DNA from: Sodiomyces alkalinus F11
Taxonomy: Eukaryota; Ascomycota; Sordariomycetes; Glomerellales; Plectosphaerellaceae
NCBI RefSeq assembly: GCF_003711515.1
Contig: NW_021167079.1
Coordinates: forward strand, 6,380,385 to 6,444,384
DNA: 64,000 nt
Direction of reading: 5' to 3'
This document shows positions 14,708 through 26,286 of this stretch, piece by piece. A program made the translations under genes and the position numbers. The notes beneath the pieces were generated by a model. It was given only the letters and a program-made list of their open reading frames with translations, was not told the origin of the DNA and searched no databases. Every line of letters starts with the position of its first letter. Positions within the stretch are counted from its first letter, which is position 1.

Positions 14708-17295
14708 ATGATGAGCGACGGTCTGTCTGAAGATGGTGGCGACCACAGCCCTTTGCGTCCTACTTTCCATATTGGGCAGCACGACTCTTCTCGAGAAGAG
14801 CCCCTCACTGAGATGCAGTATGGTCAGATTTTGAATACAGGAGTAAGATACGAGACATCTCGCCACACGTTCTTGATCTCATGCTCATGAACTCGAACTC
14901 ACGCTTTATGGCCAGGTCACTTTTGTCACCACTCCCGTGACCAACAACCATTTCCGTTCCCGTATTTTCGACTTAGTCGCGGGTCACTTGGCACAAATCA
15001 CCGAACAAAGCGATTCCGACGACCGTGGCCAATCTCAATTGCCGGCTGATTCTATCGTCCCGCCTCTCACCCCGAAAGATACCGCGCTCTTTCCTAGCCT
15101 TGCTGTGAACACTTACATAGCATACATCAGCCCCTGGATTGACCTCTGTTCCTCCAACCCGACCGTCGCCAATATCTCTCGCCAGGTCCTGAATCTCGAA
15201 GTAGCCTATGCCAATTTCTGCGGCGTCAGGAGCATTGTGATCCCCGGCCCAAGGCTAGATGGCTCCAGGAACGGTGGTAATCAAGGAATCTCTCAGCATG
15301 GACGGGCCCTACAGGAAGCCATGGCCATTGGCAGCCGCCTGAGCTTTCTAGTCCACGTCCCCATGTACAGGGAGCCCGGACTGGAGGTGAGACGATCCGA
15401 GATATTGTCTCATTTGGCGGGACAGTCAGAGAACTCTGCAGAGAGAACGGATGGTGAGATCGATATATACAGCACATGGGACTCCTGGCACACCATCCGT
15501 ACCATATGCGACTACAGCCCACGGCTCTTTGTTGGTGAGTAGATGACCCAATTGAAAAACTAGAAACCGCCCAGAAGCCGCCCAGACCATTACTGACCCG
15601 CAGGTCCCTTCAAGCCTTGCGCATCCCCCGAGTCCTCCCGGAGCGCGAAGTTCAGGAGAAGTGGTTTGCCGAACCACTCCACTACTTGACGCTTGGTCCC
15701 GAGACTTTCCAAAAGAACAAAGCTGGCCATCCGGCTCTGCCCCGAACCCACCAGGATCTCCTATTTTCGTATATGCGACTGAAGAACGCCCCGTGGCTGC
15801 TTCTCTGCGATGTCGGCCCTGACCTGGCCACATTGGTCGCACAGACTCAGCTGCGAGTCACCCAAGGTGCGGACTTCCCTAGCTTGCAGGAAGCTGCCGC
15901 TGCCTCTCAGACGGCTAAAAGCCCCATGAGCGCTTTCCGGGACTACGTCGTCTACCTCAAGTGGCTTGAGACCCAGCAACCCCCACTGTCTTACATCGAA
16001 AGCACCACCCTCGCCAGCTTTCAAGATTGGTTGCAGTCTCCTCTTCAGCCCCTTTCGGACAACCTAGAGTCGGCCACATACGAGGTTTTTGAAGGGGATC
16101 CTGTCAAGTACAACCAATACGAGGCTGCCATCGTCGAGGCTCTTGCCGAATGGAAAGATATCGGCAGATCTTACTCCTCGGCGAACGGCTCTGTTGTCAT
16201 TGCCGTTGTCGGCTCGGGCCGTGGGCCGCTGGTGACGCGTGCGCTGAAGGCCAGTGAAAAGACGGGGGTACCGGTGCAGGTTTGGGCGGTTGAGAAGAAC
16301 CCAAACGCCTACGTGTTCCTCCTGCACCAGAAAGAGCTGATCTGGGAGGACAAGGTCACGGTCGTCAAAACAGACATGCGCTCCTGGAAGGGCCCGCTGG
16401 TCTCGGGGACACCCGACGACAATCCGGTCTACGGCAAGGTGGACATCCTAGTATCCGAGCTTCTGGGCTCCTTCGGAGACAACGAGCTGTCTCCCGAATG
16501 CCTCGACGGCGTTCAGCACGTCCTTGCGCCCCACGGCATCTCGATTCCCGAGTCCTACACGGCGCACATGACCCCCATCGCCACGCCGCGCATTCATGCC
16601 GACCTGCTGAGCCGTGCGCCGACGGACCCGAACGGTTTCGAGACGCCTTGGGTGGTCCACCTCTTCGCGATGGACTTCGCAGCCGCCGAGCGGGTTCCGG
16701 GGCATCCCCGGTTCCAGCAGGCCTGGGAGTTCCAACACCCGATCCCGGACGCGACCCTGAAGGCTATGGAGGCGAGGCGTTCGGGCGGTGTCATGGGCGG
16801 CGGCGGCGGCAGCATGGCCGGCGCGGCCGGTGCCAACGACCACAACTCGCGCTTCTGCCACCTGACTTTTGTCTGCCGGACCCGAGGTGTGATCCACGGT
16901 CTGGCCGGCTATTTCGAGTCGGTGCTGTATGCACCTCGCCTGGGCAACGGCAGGGAGAATGTCGAGATCAGCACGCATCCTGACTTTATGGACAAGAAGA
17001 GCAAGGACATGGTGTCTTGGTTCCCCATATTCTTCCCTATCAAGGTACGCCATCCGACGTGTCCCAAGTTCCCAACCGCTTTCGGAAGATGAGAAACTGA
17101 CTAGATTCTGTAAAGCGTCCTCTCTATTACCCTGCCGACACGGAACTCGAAGTCACCATGTGGCGGCAGACGGATGACACGAAGGTGTGGTACGAATGGC
17201 TGGTCGAGGCGTATACGTGGGTCAGTGAGACGCAGCGCATCAAAGTGGGGGCGTCGGAGCTGTGCAGCAGCCGGAAAGTTGGTTGTCTGATGTAG
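14708..17295 (+). CDS. skb1: Protein arginine N-methyltransferase PRMT5/Skb1 (Hsl7)
   Basis: Exons 14708-14842, 14916-15534, 15615-17044 and 17116-17295 (introns 73, 80 and 71 bp) give 787 residues in frame. PRMT5 makes symmetric dimethyl-arginine; substrates include Sm proteins and histones, and in fungi it also acts in morphogenesis. Seen here: an N-terminal TIM-barrel region, the SAM-binding glycine motif GSGRGPLV starting at residue 451, and the double-E loop SELLGSFGDNELSPECLDG with Glu533 and Glu542, nine apart as in human E435/E444. The C-terminal beta-barrel ends KVWYEWLVEAY. The acceptor at 15614 was chosen because it restores the family-like LFVALRIPRVLP; the more obvious CAG at 15603 breaks the frame. 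A Gly-rich insert (GGVMGGGGGSMAGAAG) lies in the barrel domain. Convergent with Sm-F. Confidence 0.95.
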
Positions 17296-17832
17296 TTTCT
17301 GGATATGCGGTGCGTTGGAAGGCACCATCATCATAAAGGGAATGAATGCAAGGAGGAACCGGCATGTAGAACGAGCGAAGAGGCAAATGTCATGCAGAGA
17401 GGGAAAAAAAGAACCAAATCTTGGCGGGCCATGTGGAGTCGAACAATTGTTTATCAAAAATAAGGGGGGAAATGAAGGGTATATCCCGGTGACAGCAGCT
17501 AAGGAAGTAAGATTGCGGAATCCCTTTCGTCCATGACCGACGTAGAATCCATCAATGAATATCGCTCCGCCAAACGCCGTTCATCCCGCAATATGACAGC
17601 GGGCCCATCTTCGCCCGGCCGTTGGTCGCGCATGGCCAGGCCCCAGGCGGCTCAGTCCTGGCTCGGCCGAACACAGGTCTTTCTGGAGAGAGACCCTCCT
17701 CTGTTTTCCGACCGAGTTCCCTTCGTCGTCTGCACTGTTGAGTGATTCCCCTGTCGTCCTCCACCGTAGAATTTTATCATTCATCGATTCGAGTTCCATG
17801 TTACCGCACACACAATCTCCAGGGCCTTCGCA
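17296..17832. other. Convergent 3' intergenic region
   Basis: 537 bp between the skb1 and Sm-F stop codons, which face each other, so it should hold both 3' UTRs and poly(A) sites. The 212-codon-scale frames here are short and unlike any protein. I see nothing else. Confidence 0.5.
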
Positions 17833-18495
17833 TCAACCCTCCATTTTCACGTCGCCGTTGCTTCCCTGGTCTGCTCCCCGTATGTAGAGAACATTGTTGC
17901 ACCTAAGAAAAAAGAATGAACCGTCAGCGCCTTGTGAAATGTCGTGGGAAGGTCGACTGAGAACCGCTAAAGCGCAGGCGGGGGGGATGGGAACGAGGAG
18001 CCTTCGCCCCTCGCATAATGACGGAAGCATGGTGATCCAAAGAGGGAATTCCGGCTCTGTTTTTTTCCTTCTCCATTCTTACCGAATCAGAACCTGTCCG
18101 AGCGCGCCGGTCAATTTTTGGTCGATGTATTCCTCGGCACCGCTGAGTTGGATGTTCATGTACGAGTCGACGCTGACGAGTCTTCCCTTGTATTCGGTCT
18201 CGCCCCACTTGAGCCGAACAAGCACGTCCTTGTTGACGCTGTGAGAGCGCGCCTACGCGTTAGTAAAGCTGTCGCCGTAGCCTAGTAAGAGAATCTCGGG
18301 AAGGCGGACGAAGGTCGGGGACTTGGATGTTTGTCTGCTGCGTTCGGGGGGAGGGTGTATGGAAGGGTCGAGGATGGGATGACATACAGATCTTGGATCA
18401 TTGGGCGGGGGTTTACCGGAACGAACTGAACGAAATGTTAGCTTCCAGGCGTTCAGAAAAGTGCGGGTGGAAAGGAGAGGAGACCATACACTCAT
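17833..18495 (-). CDS. smf1: Small nuclear ribonucleoprotein Sm-F (SNRPF)
   Basis: Four exons (18495-18490, 18425-18388, 18238-18083, 17902-17833) with introns of 64, 149 and 180 bp give exactly 90 codons, 89 residues, the usual Sm-F size. The reading starts [15 protein letters not shown], then the Sm1 motif [20 protein letters not shown] with SYMNIQL, and the Sm2 motif [18 protein letters not shown]. Sm-F is one of the seven ring subunits that bind the Sm site of U1, U2, U4 and U5 snRNA. The first exon carries only the start codon and one Ser codon, six bases. Intron phases all agree and no alternative start gives the conserved FVPVNPRP. The gene would be missed by single-frame searches because no frame holds more than about 52 codons of it. 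Confidence 0.95.
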
Positions 18496-19324
18496 GGCGG
18501 GCAATGGTTTTCGCGACGTCGATCAGGGTTGGCTTCGAAGATTCAAAGGGTCGCCAAACAGAGACTCGGAAACTGAACTTTGGGGAAGTTTGCGGTGGAA
18601 CTTGCTGCTGGGGAGTGCCACGGGTGATCTTCGGGGGCGCTAAAGCCCCACTATGATGCCTGCATGATAAGATAAGGCCGAACCACTAATTCCTGAACCG
18701 TTTGTTGAGATGGAACCCAGACAGGACTCTCTCACTCAATCAACTGCTTGAATTTGCCTTGTCGACCCGACCTGTCTGTCCTACGGAGTAGCACACGACA
18801 TCCTTAACCATTGCTCTCTTCGTGTCTTATAGCATGTCCAGAGCCTGGTACCAGTTATGGTGTCACTTTCATGATGCATTTTACTCGTGTCATCTCTTAA
18901 CAGAGAATAGAAGCCCCTCCTGTGCCAGGCGGTGTCACTGATGGATGGATTGGGCCTTTTGTTTTTGATTTGATGGTCTGGGGATGAACGGTCGATAATG
19001 CATCAATTATCGTGTCAACACCTGCGCTCTGTACGGTAATACTCGTGAGTGACTTCGTACCAGCAGCAGCCCAGCCACTGCTTAGGTACTCGCGACCTAC
19101 CTTAGTGGCCTTGATGTCTTGGCCGGTCCCTTCCAGCAGACACAGGAATCACAAGCGACGGCAGCCTCAGGTTTTAGAGTTTGGAACGTTTGTCAGACTC
19201 CTCTCCCCGTCCACTTCCTAAGGTACTCCGTGCAGTACTCCCTTTTCGCTTCTATTAGTATTGCCGGGAGTCGACTCCTAGTCCAAATCATTGGAGCAGT
19301 AATAACCGACCATCTCTAATCCAA
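18496..19324. promoter_or_regulatory. Divergent intergenic region between Sm-F and the hydrolase
   Basis: About 830 bp upstream of both genes. It contains TTAGGTACTCGCGACCTACCTTAG-like inverted motif material around 19082-19105. No coding frame is supported. Confidence 0.45.
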
Positions 19325-20567
19325 ATGCTCAGCTTCTACCTCAACTACCGATGGCTTTTCTGGAGTCGCCCATGCGAGAAGAAGGTTGCTCCTCTTGCGC
19401 CCGCCCCCGGACTCCGGAGACATTGGGTCGACACGCCGTCTGGCAACATTGAGGTTCTCTATAACGAGCCCGTTGATGCTTCTTCCGAACTCCGTATGCC
19501 CATCTTCTTTATCCATGGAGGCATGGGCGGCGCATGGGTCTGGGCCGAGTACATGCAGTACTTCGCAGCGCAGGGTATACCTTGCTATGCCGTGTCGCTA
19601 CGCGGTCACGGAAACAGCTGGTCCCCATCGTACCCTATGATGGTTTACTTCACCACCAGGCGGGCGCTGGAAGAAGATGCCTTGGCCGCGATCCGTTGGG
19701 TTCGGGAACGGGAGGGAGATGACATGCTACTTGTCGGACACTCTAGTGGAGGGGGGATCAGCCAGAGTATCCTCTCAGACAAAAGACTACGGGTCAGAGG
19801 GTTGGCCCTCTTGGGCGCTATTCCTGGCTTTGGATCGTAAGTAGCCGGTCATTCTGCCTTTGAACAAGCCTCTAATCCTCTCATTTTGGTGCCTCCATTT
19901 GGAGCATGGAAAAGCCTTGTGAGGGACGCGGAACGAGAAATGGGCCGCTTACATTAATGTGTCAACCAGGCTCGGTGTTTACAGGAACTGGGTAGCGCTT
20001 GACCCTTGGTGCATGCTCCGCCTGATCCTTCAGGGCGGCCATCCCAACTCGCCCCTTTCGCATCCGGCGTTGACCAAGCAGTCCTTCTTCAGCGGCGGGG
20101 TGTCTGACGCCAAAGTATTGGATTTCCAGACACGAATGTGCCGATACGAAAGCTTTCTATGGCCGATCAGTATGCTAAGGCCGTTTGTCCATGTCGAGGA
20201 CGTGGTGGGATCCATTCAGGGCTGGGGCGGTTACCCCGGCAGCGGCATGACAGCCAGGGTTCTGGTGATGACGGGTACGGAGGATAAATTGACGACTCCT
20301 CACATCATGAAACGTGTGGCGATCGCGTACAGAAATGCGCTTTCGCGCCTTGTGGACACGGAGAAGACCCATGCCGAGGAAAACCATAGGAATATTGAGG
20401 CAAATGACGAGGGTGAGGATGACGATGAAAGCCAGAACCACCATGAACGTGATGAAAGGCATGGAGTCTGGTTCACACTGGTTCCCGGGGCTGGGCACCA
20501 TTTGCAGAATGATGTGCCATGGGAAGTTGGGGCGAAGAGGCTGTTGGAGTTCTATGAGCGACTCTGA
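19325..20567 (+). CDS. Alpha/beta-hydrolase fold protein
   Basis: Exons 19325-19836 and 19970-20567 (133-bp intron) encode 369 residues. The fold is shown by the oxyanion-hole segment IFFIHGGMGGAWVW, the nucleophile elbow GHSSGG with Ser140, a likely acid Asp276 in GTEDKL and a likely His347 in GAGHHLQND. A lid-like region lies between. An acidic, His-rich insert, residues about 305-330 (EANDEGEDDDESQNHHERDE), sits between the Asp and His strands and is unusual. The subclass (lipase, esterase or epoxide hydrolase-like) cannot be told from the motifs, and no substrate is suggested by neighbours. No signal peptide is evident. The intron was placed at GATC|GTAAGT and CCAG|GCTC, which keeps frame. 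Confidence 0.85.
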
Positions 20568-21016
20568 GACGGATGGAATTGTGAAGCGTTGTGTGGGTGA
20601 CGAGATGAGTTTGAAGTCAGGTCGGTAAGTCGGTAGTCAATCTGGTGGTTCTTGTTCTGCTCGCGATACAAGCCCTGGGCGGGACATGGCGATTGAGGTA
20701 CCTTAGTTTGAGTTGAGATCAAGGGGTACGAGATATTCGAATATTCGATGAATGGTCATCAAAATACGATTAGACTATAATAAGGTCGTTTCTGGCCCGA
20801 GCCAAGTGTATCAATGAATACACATCATCTCATCCTCGGGGGAGGGTTTGCCTTATTCTTGTCCTAAGCTCCCGCCCCTGGAAAAACTTCAGTGGAGATG
20901 TACCTCCAAGCAACTGCTGAAAAGCTCACCACCTCAGTGAACTCACCACTACCACCAACGCCACCACCACCACACCACAACCACCCGGTCGCCTTTCACA
21001 TCCACACCTAACCGAA
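20568..21016. other. Intergenic region between hydrolase and dbr1
   Basis: 449 bp between two genes on the same strand; it should hold the hydrolase 3' UTR and the dbr1 promoter. A CCACCACCACCA-rich patch lies just upstream of the dbr1 start (about 20947-20985). Confidence 0.5.
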
Positions 21017-23025
21017 ATGTCCGCAAAGACATTTGAGGAGCAGGGAGTTCGAGTCGCTGTTGAAGGATGTGTATGTATTTGACCTCCCCCTCTCCCTCTC
21101 GCTCTTCTCCCCGAAAGAACCCGTCTCACTCGACACATAGGGTCACGGCACACTCAATGCCATCTACGCGGCCGTTGACGAGTCATGCAAATCTCGGGGC
21201 TGGGATGGGGTCGACGTGCTCATCATCGGGGGTGATTTTCAGGTAGGTCGTCGTTACTCTCCTTGACATTCGTCATGTTGTTCATTCTGATCTTCTCACA
21301 CGCACGACGCAAACCCGCCATTCATTATAGGCCGTTCGGAACTCCGCCGACTTGACCGTCATGTCCGTCCCAGCAAAGTACCGCGAAATGGCAGACTTCT
21401 GGGAGTATTATGCAGGCCGCCGCACGGCACCCTACTTGACCATCTTCATCGCTGGGAACCATGAGGCGGCTTCGCACCTATGGGAGCTCTACTACGGCGG
21501 CTGGGTCGCCCCCAACATCTACTACATGGGCGCCGCCAACGTCTTGCGTCTGGGACCTCTACGCATCGCCGGTCTCAGCGGCATCTGGAAAGGTTTCGAC
21601 TACCGCAAGACGCATCACGAGCGTCTTCCCTTCGGCCCGGATGACGTCAAAAGCTTCTACCACGTCCGGGAATTCGACGTTCGCAAGCTTCTCCTCCTAC
21701 GTTCCCAGGTTGACATTGGTCTCAGCCACGACTGGCCTCGTGCCATTGAGAAGTGGGGTGACCAGAAATCACTCTGGCGTATGAAGCCGGACTTTGAGAG
21801 GGAGTCGAATGATGGTACTCTTGGCAACGTCGCTGCCGAGTACCTCATGGACCGCCTTCGCCCGCCGTACTGGTTCTCTGCTCATCTCCATTGCAAGTAC
21901 GCCGCATTGAAAACGTACGACGATAACAATAACGGAGTCCACGATCTTCAAGCTACTGCGGTGGATCCTGTGTCAAAGAACGTCGCAAGGCCAAGCATGC
22001 CACCACCAGCTTCAGTTGACGCGGCCAATCCTGACGAAATTGACTTGGACGACGATGGCATGGACGTCGATACCCGAACGCCTGCTCCTGGCTCCTCCGA
22101 ATCTGAGACGAAGCCCGACGAAATCTCCGGTCCACAATCAGAAACCGAGAAGAAGAGCGATGAGAAAAAGGGCGATGAGAAAAAGGGCGATGATGGAGGC
22201 GGCGGCGGAGTAACGGAAAACACGGTCTCTGAAGAGCTGCGGGCTCAACTGCCAGCATCTTTCGCAAGACCAGCGTCAACCCCCAAAACAACACCAGGCC
22301 AGCCTGTCCCGCCCGGAATCACCAACAAACAAGTGCGGTTTCTAGCCCTCGACAAATGCCTTCCCAGTCGTCGTTTCCTCCAGTTGCTCGAAATTCATCC
22401 TTATCAAACACCTTCCTCCTCAGCCTCATCTTCCGCCCCTCCTGTCTCAGAACCCTCCCTAAACGCCGCAAATGAAGAAACCACCGAGCATCATCGACAG
22501 CCACACCAGCATCCGGGCCGATACGCGCTCCAGTATGACCCCGAATGGCTCGCCATCACCCGGGTCTTCCATCCCTACCTCAAAATCGGCGACCGTACGG
22601 CCCACCCGCCCCAGGACCTGGGCGAAGCCGTGTACGCCCCCTCCATCGACACTGAGCGTGCCTGGGTGGAGGAACATGTCATGCGTCCGGGCCGTCTGGA
22701 CGTGCCTGCCAACTTCACAGTCACGGCCCCGCCACACGTTGAGGCCCAGGACTGGCGGAACCCGCCGGATCAGCCCTTTGAATACACGAACCCCCAAACC
22801 GCGGCGTTATGTGAGCTCCTGGGGTTGGAGAACCTCTGGGATGCTTCTGACGAGGAGAGGATGGCTCGGAAAGCGTCGGGGCCACCGGCAAGTTCGACGT
22901 ACCAGGGTGGATATAACCGTGGGGGGGCTGGAGGACGAGGTGGGAGAGGATTTGGTGGGAGACGAGGAAGAGGAGGCGGGAGAGGAAGAGGAAGAGGCAG
23001 GGGAGGTCGTGGCAGGTTTCACTGA
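21017..23025 (+). CDS. dbr1: Lariat debranching enzyme Dbr1
   Basis: Exons 21017-21070, 21141-21242 and 21331-23025 (introns 70 and 88 bp, both phase 0) give 616 residues. Dbr1 cleaves the 2'-5' bond of excised intron lariats. Metal-site residues expected in the family are all visible: Cys18 and His20 (spanning intron 1), Asp50 in GGDFQ, Asn95 in AGNHEA, His185 in LSHDWP, and His237/His239 in SAHLHCK. The conserved GGWVAPNIYYMG and ISGIWK-type loop (here LSGIWKGFDYRK) follow. A Dbr1 C-terminal domain begins near residue 379 (QVRFLALDKCLPSRRF). Between them is an acidic, repetitive linker (KKGDEKKGDD). The last 38 residues form an RGG/RG-rich tail (GGRGFGGRRGRGGGRGRG), typical of RNA-binding proteins and of arginine-methyltransferase substrates. 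Confidence 0.97.
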
Positions 23026-23676
23026 TGCCGAAAACTGCTGAGCGCCTATAGTGTATGATATATGGCCGAGAGAGGTTATATTATAGGCCCTGCCATTGTA
23101 TGTTTATTGGGTATATGGCAAAAAAGCTGAATGTGATATGACTCGTGGACATACCCCCAAAAATAAACTAGCAGTCATTGTCCGTCCCCTGCCGCATTTA
23201 CGGAGATGTACTTCGTAGTCCGCAAAATGCATTGACTCAATGGTGAGCTTTCGTCGAGCAGAGTGAACGGATTTGAAGGTTGTTTTTCCATCCATAATTA
23301 GACGTTAATCCACGGAGTATCAGGATCAACGCAATATGCTAAGATGGGTAGATCGCGCTGGCACAAAACCGAAGCTGCCGCCTTGATCACGAGTGAACCT
23401 AGAGGGTTTCGACAGGTCGGTAAGCGGTAGACCGTCGTGGCATGCTTATCATTTTGCATGCAGAGCATATTACGCACAACTATGCGTCAGCCCATCATCA
23501 TGGCATCATCCCCAATGCAATCCAGGCCCGTGAACGACAGCCATTACATGTCGAGTTGCCTGCCGGGTCGTCGGGTTCTTCTAGATGCCCGTCATACGCC
23601 CACACCAAGAAGATTGGGAGCCAAACGCGGTTGCCTAACCCTAAGCGCCAGAGACGATATAATCAAAACGAGAAAG
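23026..23676. other. Convergent intergenic region between dbr1 and elongin C
   Basis: 650 bp between two facing 3' ends. It holds a TATA/AT-rich patch just after the dbr1 stop and otherwise only short overlapping frames. Confidence 0.5.
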
Positions 23677-24371
23677 TCAAGCGGATTCATCACTGTCATA
23701 ACGGTTTGCTGCGTTTTGTCCTGTGTCGATTGTCAGCAATAGGCACGGTGAAATGAACTGTTCTGGAACATGACGAAGACGTACTGTCCAGTCCCAGATA
23801 GTCTGCGGCTACAAGCAGCTCTAGACAAAGCTCGACCGGAATATCCATGTCTGGCACGTCGTCTCGGTCACGGTAGCGGTACCAGTACTGGAAGTACTCG
23901 CAGACCTTCTCGAGGATGATACCGCTGGAGTCCTGGTGTCAGTCGCAGAGATTCGAGATTGAGAGCTGCCAACAAAGAGGCGGGCCTTTCAAAGGAAACA
24001 AGTTGACAAAAGCAAGGCTCAGATCAAGTGTAGTGGACATTCACGCAAACCAATCCTTCGCAAGAGGGATGGTTCTGTCAGAAAGAACACAGCGAAATGA
24101 TAAACATTCATCAAAGCCAGATGAGGTACGCGACGGGGCGGAAGGGATAAGGGGAAGGTACTCACGTTATACCAGAGAATTCGCATCGGCCTGTGATGGC
24201 TTCTCTGAATCTACTCCGGGGATCCAGCATACTTTTGATGGCTGGGCTAACCATGACAGCTTCACGAAGGACCACAAACTCGTAGCCATCGCACGACACG
24301 AGGGTCACGTATTTGCTCTCCCCATCGTCGCCCCTGACATCCGAGTGGTTGCCTTGGGCTTCCGAGGACAT
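23677..24371 (-). CDS. elc1: Elongin C (Skp1/BTB-fold protein)
   Basis: Exons 24371-24166, 23924-23785 and 23720-23677 (introns 241 and 64 bp) give 129 residues. The reading YVTLVSCDGYEFVVLREAV, then SPAIKSMLD, then GIILEKVCEYFQYWYRYRD and PVELCLELLVAADYLGL match elongin C throughout. Elongin C joins elongin A in transcription elongation and links BC-box proteins to cullin ubiquitin ligases. The first acceptor was placed at CCAG|CGGTATC because it keeps the spacing of the family helix; a CAG ten bases earlier does not keep frame. The last intron has a TTGCTGAC branch site and ends the protein in a short polar tail (RQNAANRYDSDESA). Reading through it instead gives a different tail of about the same length. 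Divergent from rho4. Confidence 0.93.
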
Positions 24372-25232
24372 GGCAGCTGTTTCTCCTGATGGGTGATATA
24401 CAATGCGAGGAGAGAAAGCAGCCGAAAATCTAGTGTATATACCTTCCCTCCAGCTGTACTCCCTAGGAAGCAATAACGGGAGCGGGCGATGTTGCCCGTC
24501 TGATTTGTCTTCGGAAAAGACAAAAAGGCCGTCGCTTGAAGACGTTCGGAAGATAAAAAAGGAAGGAGAAAAAGAAAGAAAGAAAAACGCGTCGTGCTCC
24601 ATAGTAGAAATGGACACATGGTTTATCCGAATTCCGAAGTTCTATGAACGGGGTCTCCAGGGTCGTGGCCCGTGCGTCAATTAGGTACACTCTACCTTCT
24701 GGAATTACGGAGTACGGCGCGTCCGTCACCATGTGCTTCGAGTTGATCCCGTTGCCCTGCCGACATGTTTACTTGGCTCCATCCTACCACAAGCACCCAC
24801 CACCTGGCTCTTGCTCCGCCCTAAAGAGACACTTGCTGACCTTCCCTTCCGAGTCCGCAACCACACTACCTGATCCAGACCAAACCCTGGGTTCCATTCC
24901 ATCCCGCAACATTTTCCATTCCTCGCAAACATAAGGGTCCTCGGACGTGGGTTAATTCTCATATCGACTTTTTTGCTTATCGGCATCATCAAGTGCTGTC
25001 GCAGTCCCCCGGCAAGTCTCGAATCTTGAGCATCCCATTCAATATCGGCATCTACGTTTTGCCCATTCGGCGCAGGCAGCTTTGACCAGAAAAGGTGCCT
25101 ACCTATAGCAGCGAGACAAGAAAGTTGCAAAAGAGTTGCTTCGCTCCCCATAATAGCAAGCGGACAATCCAAATCGACGACGACACCTCTCGAGGAGGAA
25201 GAGCATTTGGGCGCCAGGCAGCTTGGCGTGCA
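24372..25232. promoter_or_regulatory. Divergent promoter region between elongin C and rho4
   Basis: 860 bp between two start codons pointing away from each other. The elongin C frame stays open about 82 codons upstream of its conserved start, and the rho4 frame about 46 codons upstream, but neither extension looks like family sequence. No separate gene is seen. Confidence 0.5.
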
Positions 25233-26286
25233 ATGGCATCGTCATATCAATACCGCAACTCTTACTATCACAGCAACCCGGGCGAGAGGCACGACGATAG
25301 TAGCCAGCACACGGCGACTGGTGGAGGGCGTCGTAACCAGCGAATTCGGAGCAGCGACGGTACCGTCAGCACCACCATGAGTTCCTCTACCGGCCGTGAA
25401 TCTGCCGCCACCCACATGACCGAAGGGCCCGCTTACTCCAAGAAGATCGTCGTCGTTGGTGACGGCGGCTGCGGCAAGACATGTCTCCTCATCAGCTATA
25501 GCCAGGGCTATTTCCCAGAAGTGCGTTGGAATTCATTCCATGACAAGGAGCCGTCCCAACATGGCTGGTTGCCACTGAACACGTACCATCCATGCTAATC
25601 CCAGAACCCTAAATAGAAATATGTACCAACAGTATTCGAAAACTACATCACCTACCCTATCCACCAGCCATCGGGCAAAGTCGTTGAACTCGCTTTATGG
25701 GATACTGCCGGCCAGGAAGAATATGACCGGCTACGGCCACTGTCATATCCCGAAACAGACCTTATTTTTGTCTGCTTTGCGATTGACTGCCCCAACTCAC
25801 TAGAAAACGTCATGGACAAGGTGTGTTTTGTCCACATAAAATTACGCCCAGCAGTTGCTTAATACCAGAACCAATTTGCGTCCCGACGACTAACAAGCTC
25901 TCTTCCAGTGGTATCCCGAAGTTCTCCATTTCTGCCCTTACACCCCTCTCTTCCTCGTCGCCCTCAAGTCCGATCTCCGCTTTAAGAAGACTTGCATCGA
26001 CATGCTCAAGACACAGGGCCTCACTCCCGTCACCACCGAGCAAGGCATGGCAGTGGCCAAGAAGATGAATGCCCAATACATGGAGTGCAGCAGCAAAGAA
26101 ATGACAGGCGTCGACGAGATTTTCGAGCGAGCCATACTCACCGTCGTGGCTAACGACCGCAAAAACATCGAGGCCCAGATGGCTGCCGAAGGCTCATCCA
26201 ACGGCGGTGGCCGGTCCGGCAGCGGCGGGCCCAACATTCCAGTCGTTGGCCGTCTTAAGAAGAAGAGGAACTGTAAGCTCTTGTAG
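25233..26286 (+). CDS. rho4: Rho-family small GTPase Rho4
   Basis: Exons 25233-25520, 25617-25820 and 25909-26286 (introns 96 and 88 bp, phase 0) encode 289 residues. Rho4 regulates septation and cell-wall deposition in filamentous fungi. Seen: a polar N-terminal extension of about 68 residues typical of Rho4 rather than Rho1/Cdc42, the P-loop GDGGCGKT at 76-83, effector segment YVPTVFENY, switch [15 protein letters not shown] at 125-137, the Rho insert region, and a basic KKKR before the C-terminal CKLL box. A CaaX box ending in Leu predicts geranylgeranylation and membrane anchoring. Start choice: 25233 is the first in-frame ATG. The Gly/Ser-rich linker ([12 protein letters not shown]) before the tail is a hypervariable region. 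Confidence 0.95.

Noticed and set aside
16448..17053. 201-codon minus-strand frame opposite PRMT5
   Set aside because: Antisense shadow in a GC-rich part of exon 3; the plus strand carries the conserved catalytic motifs.
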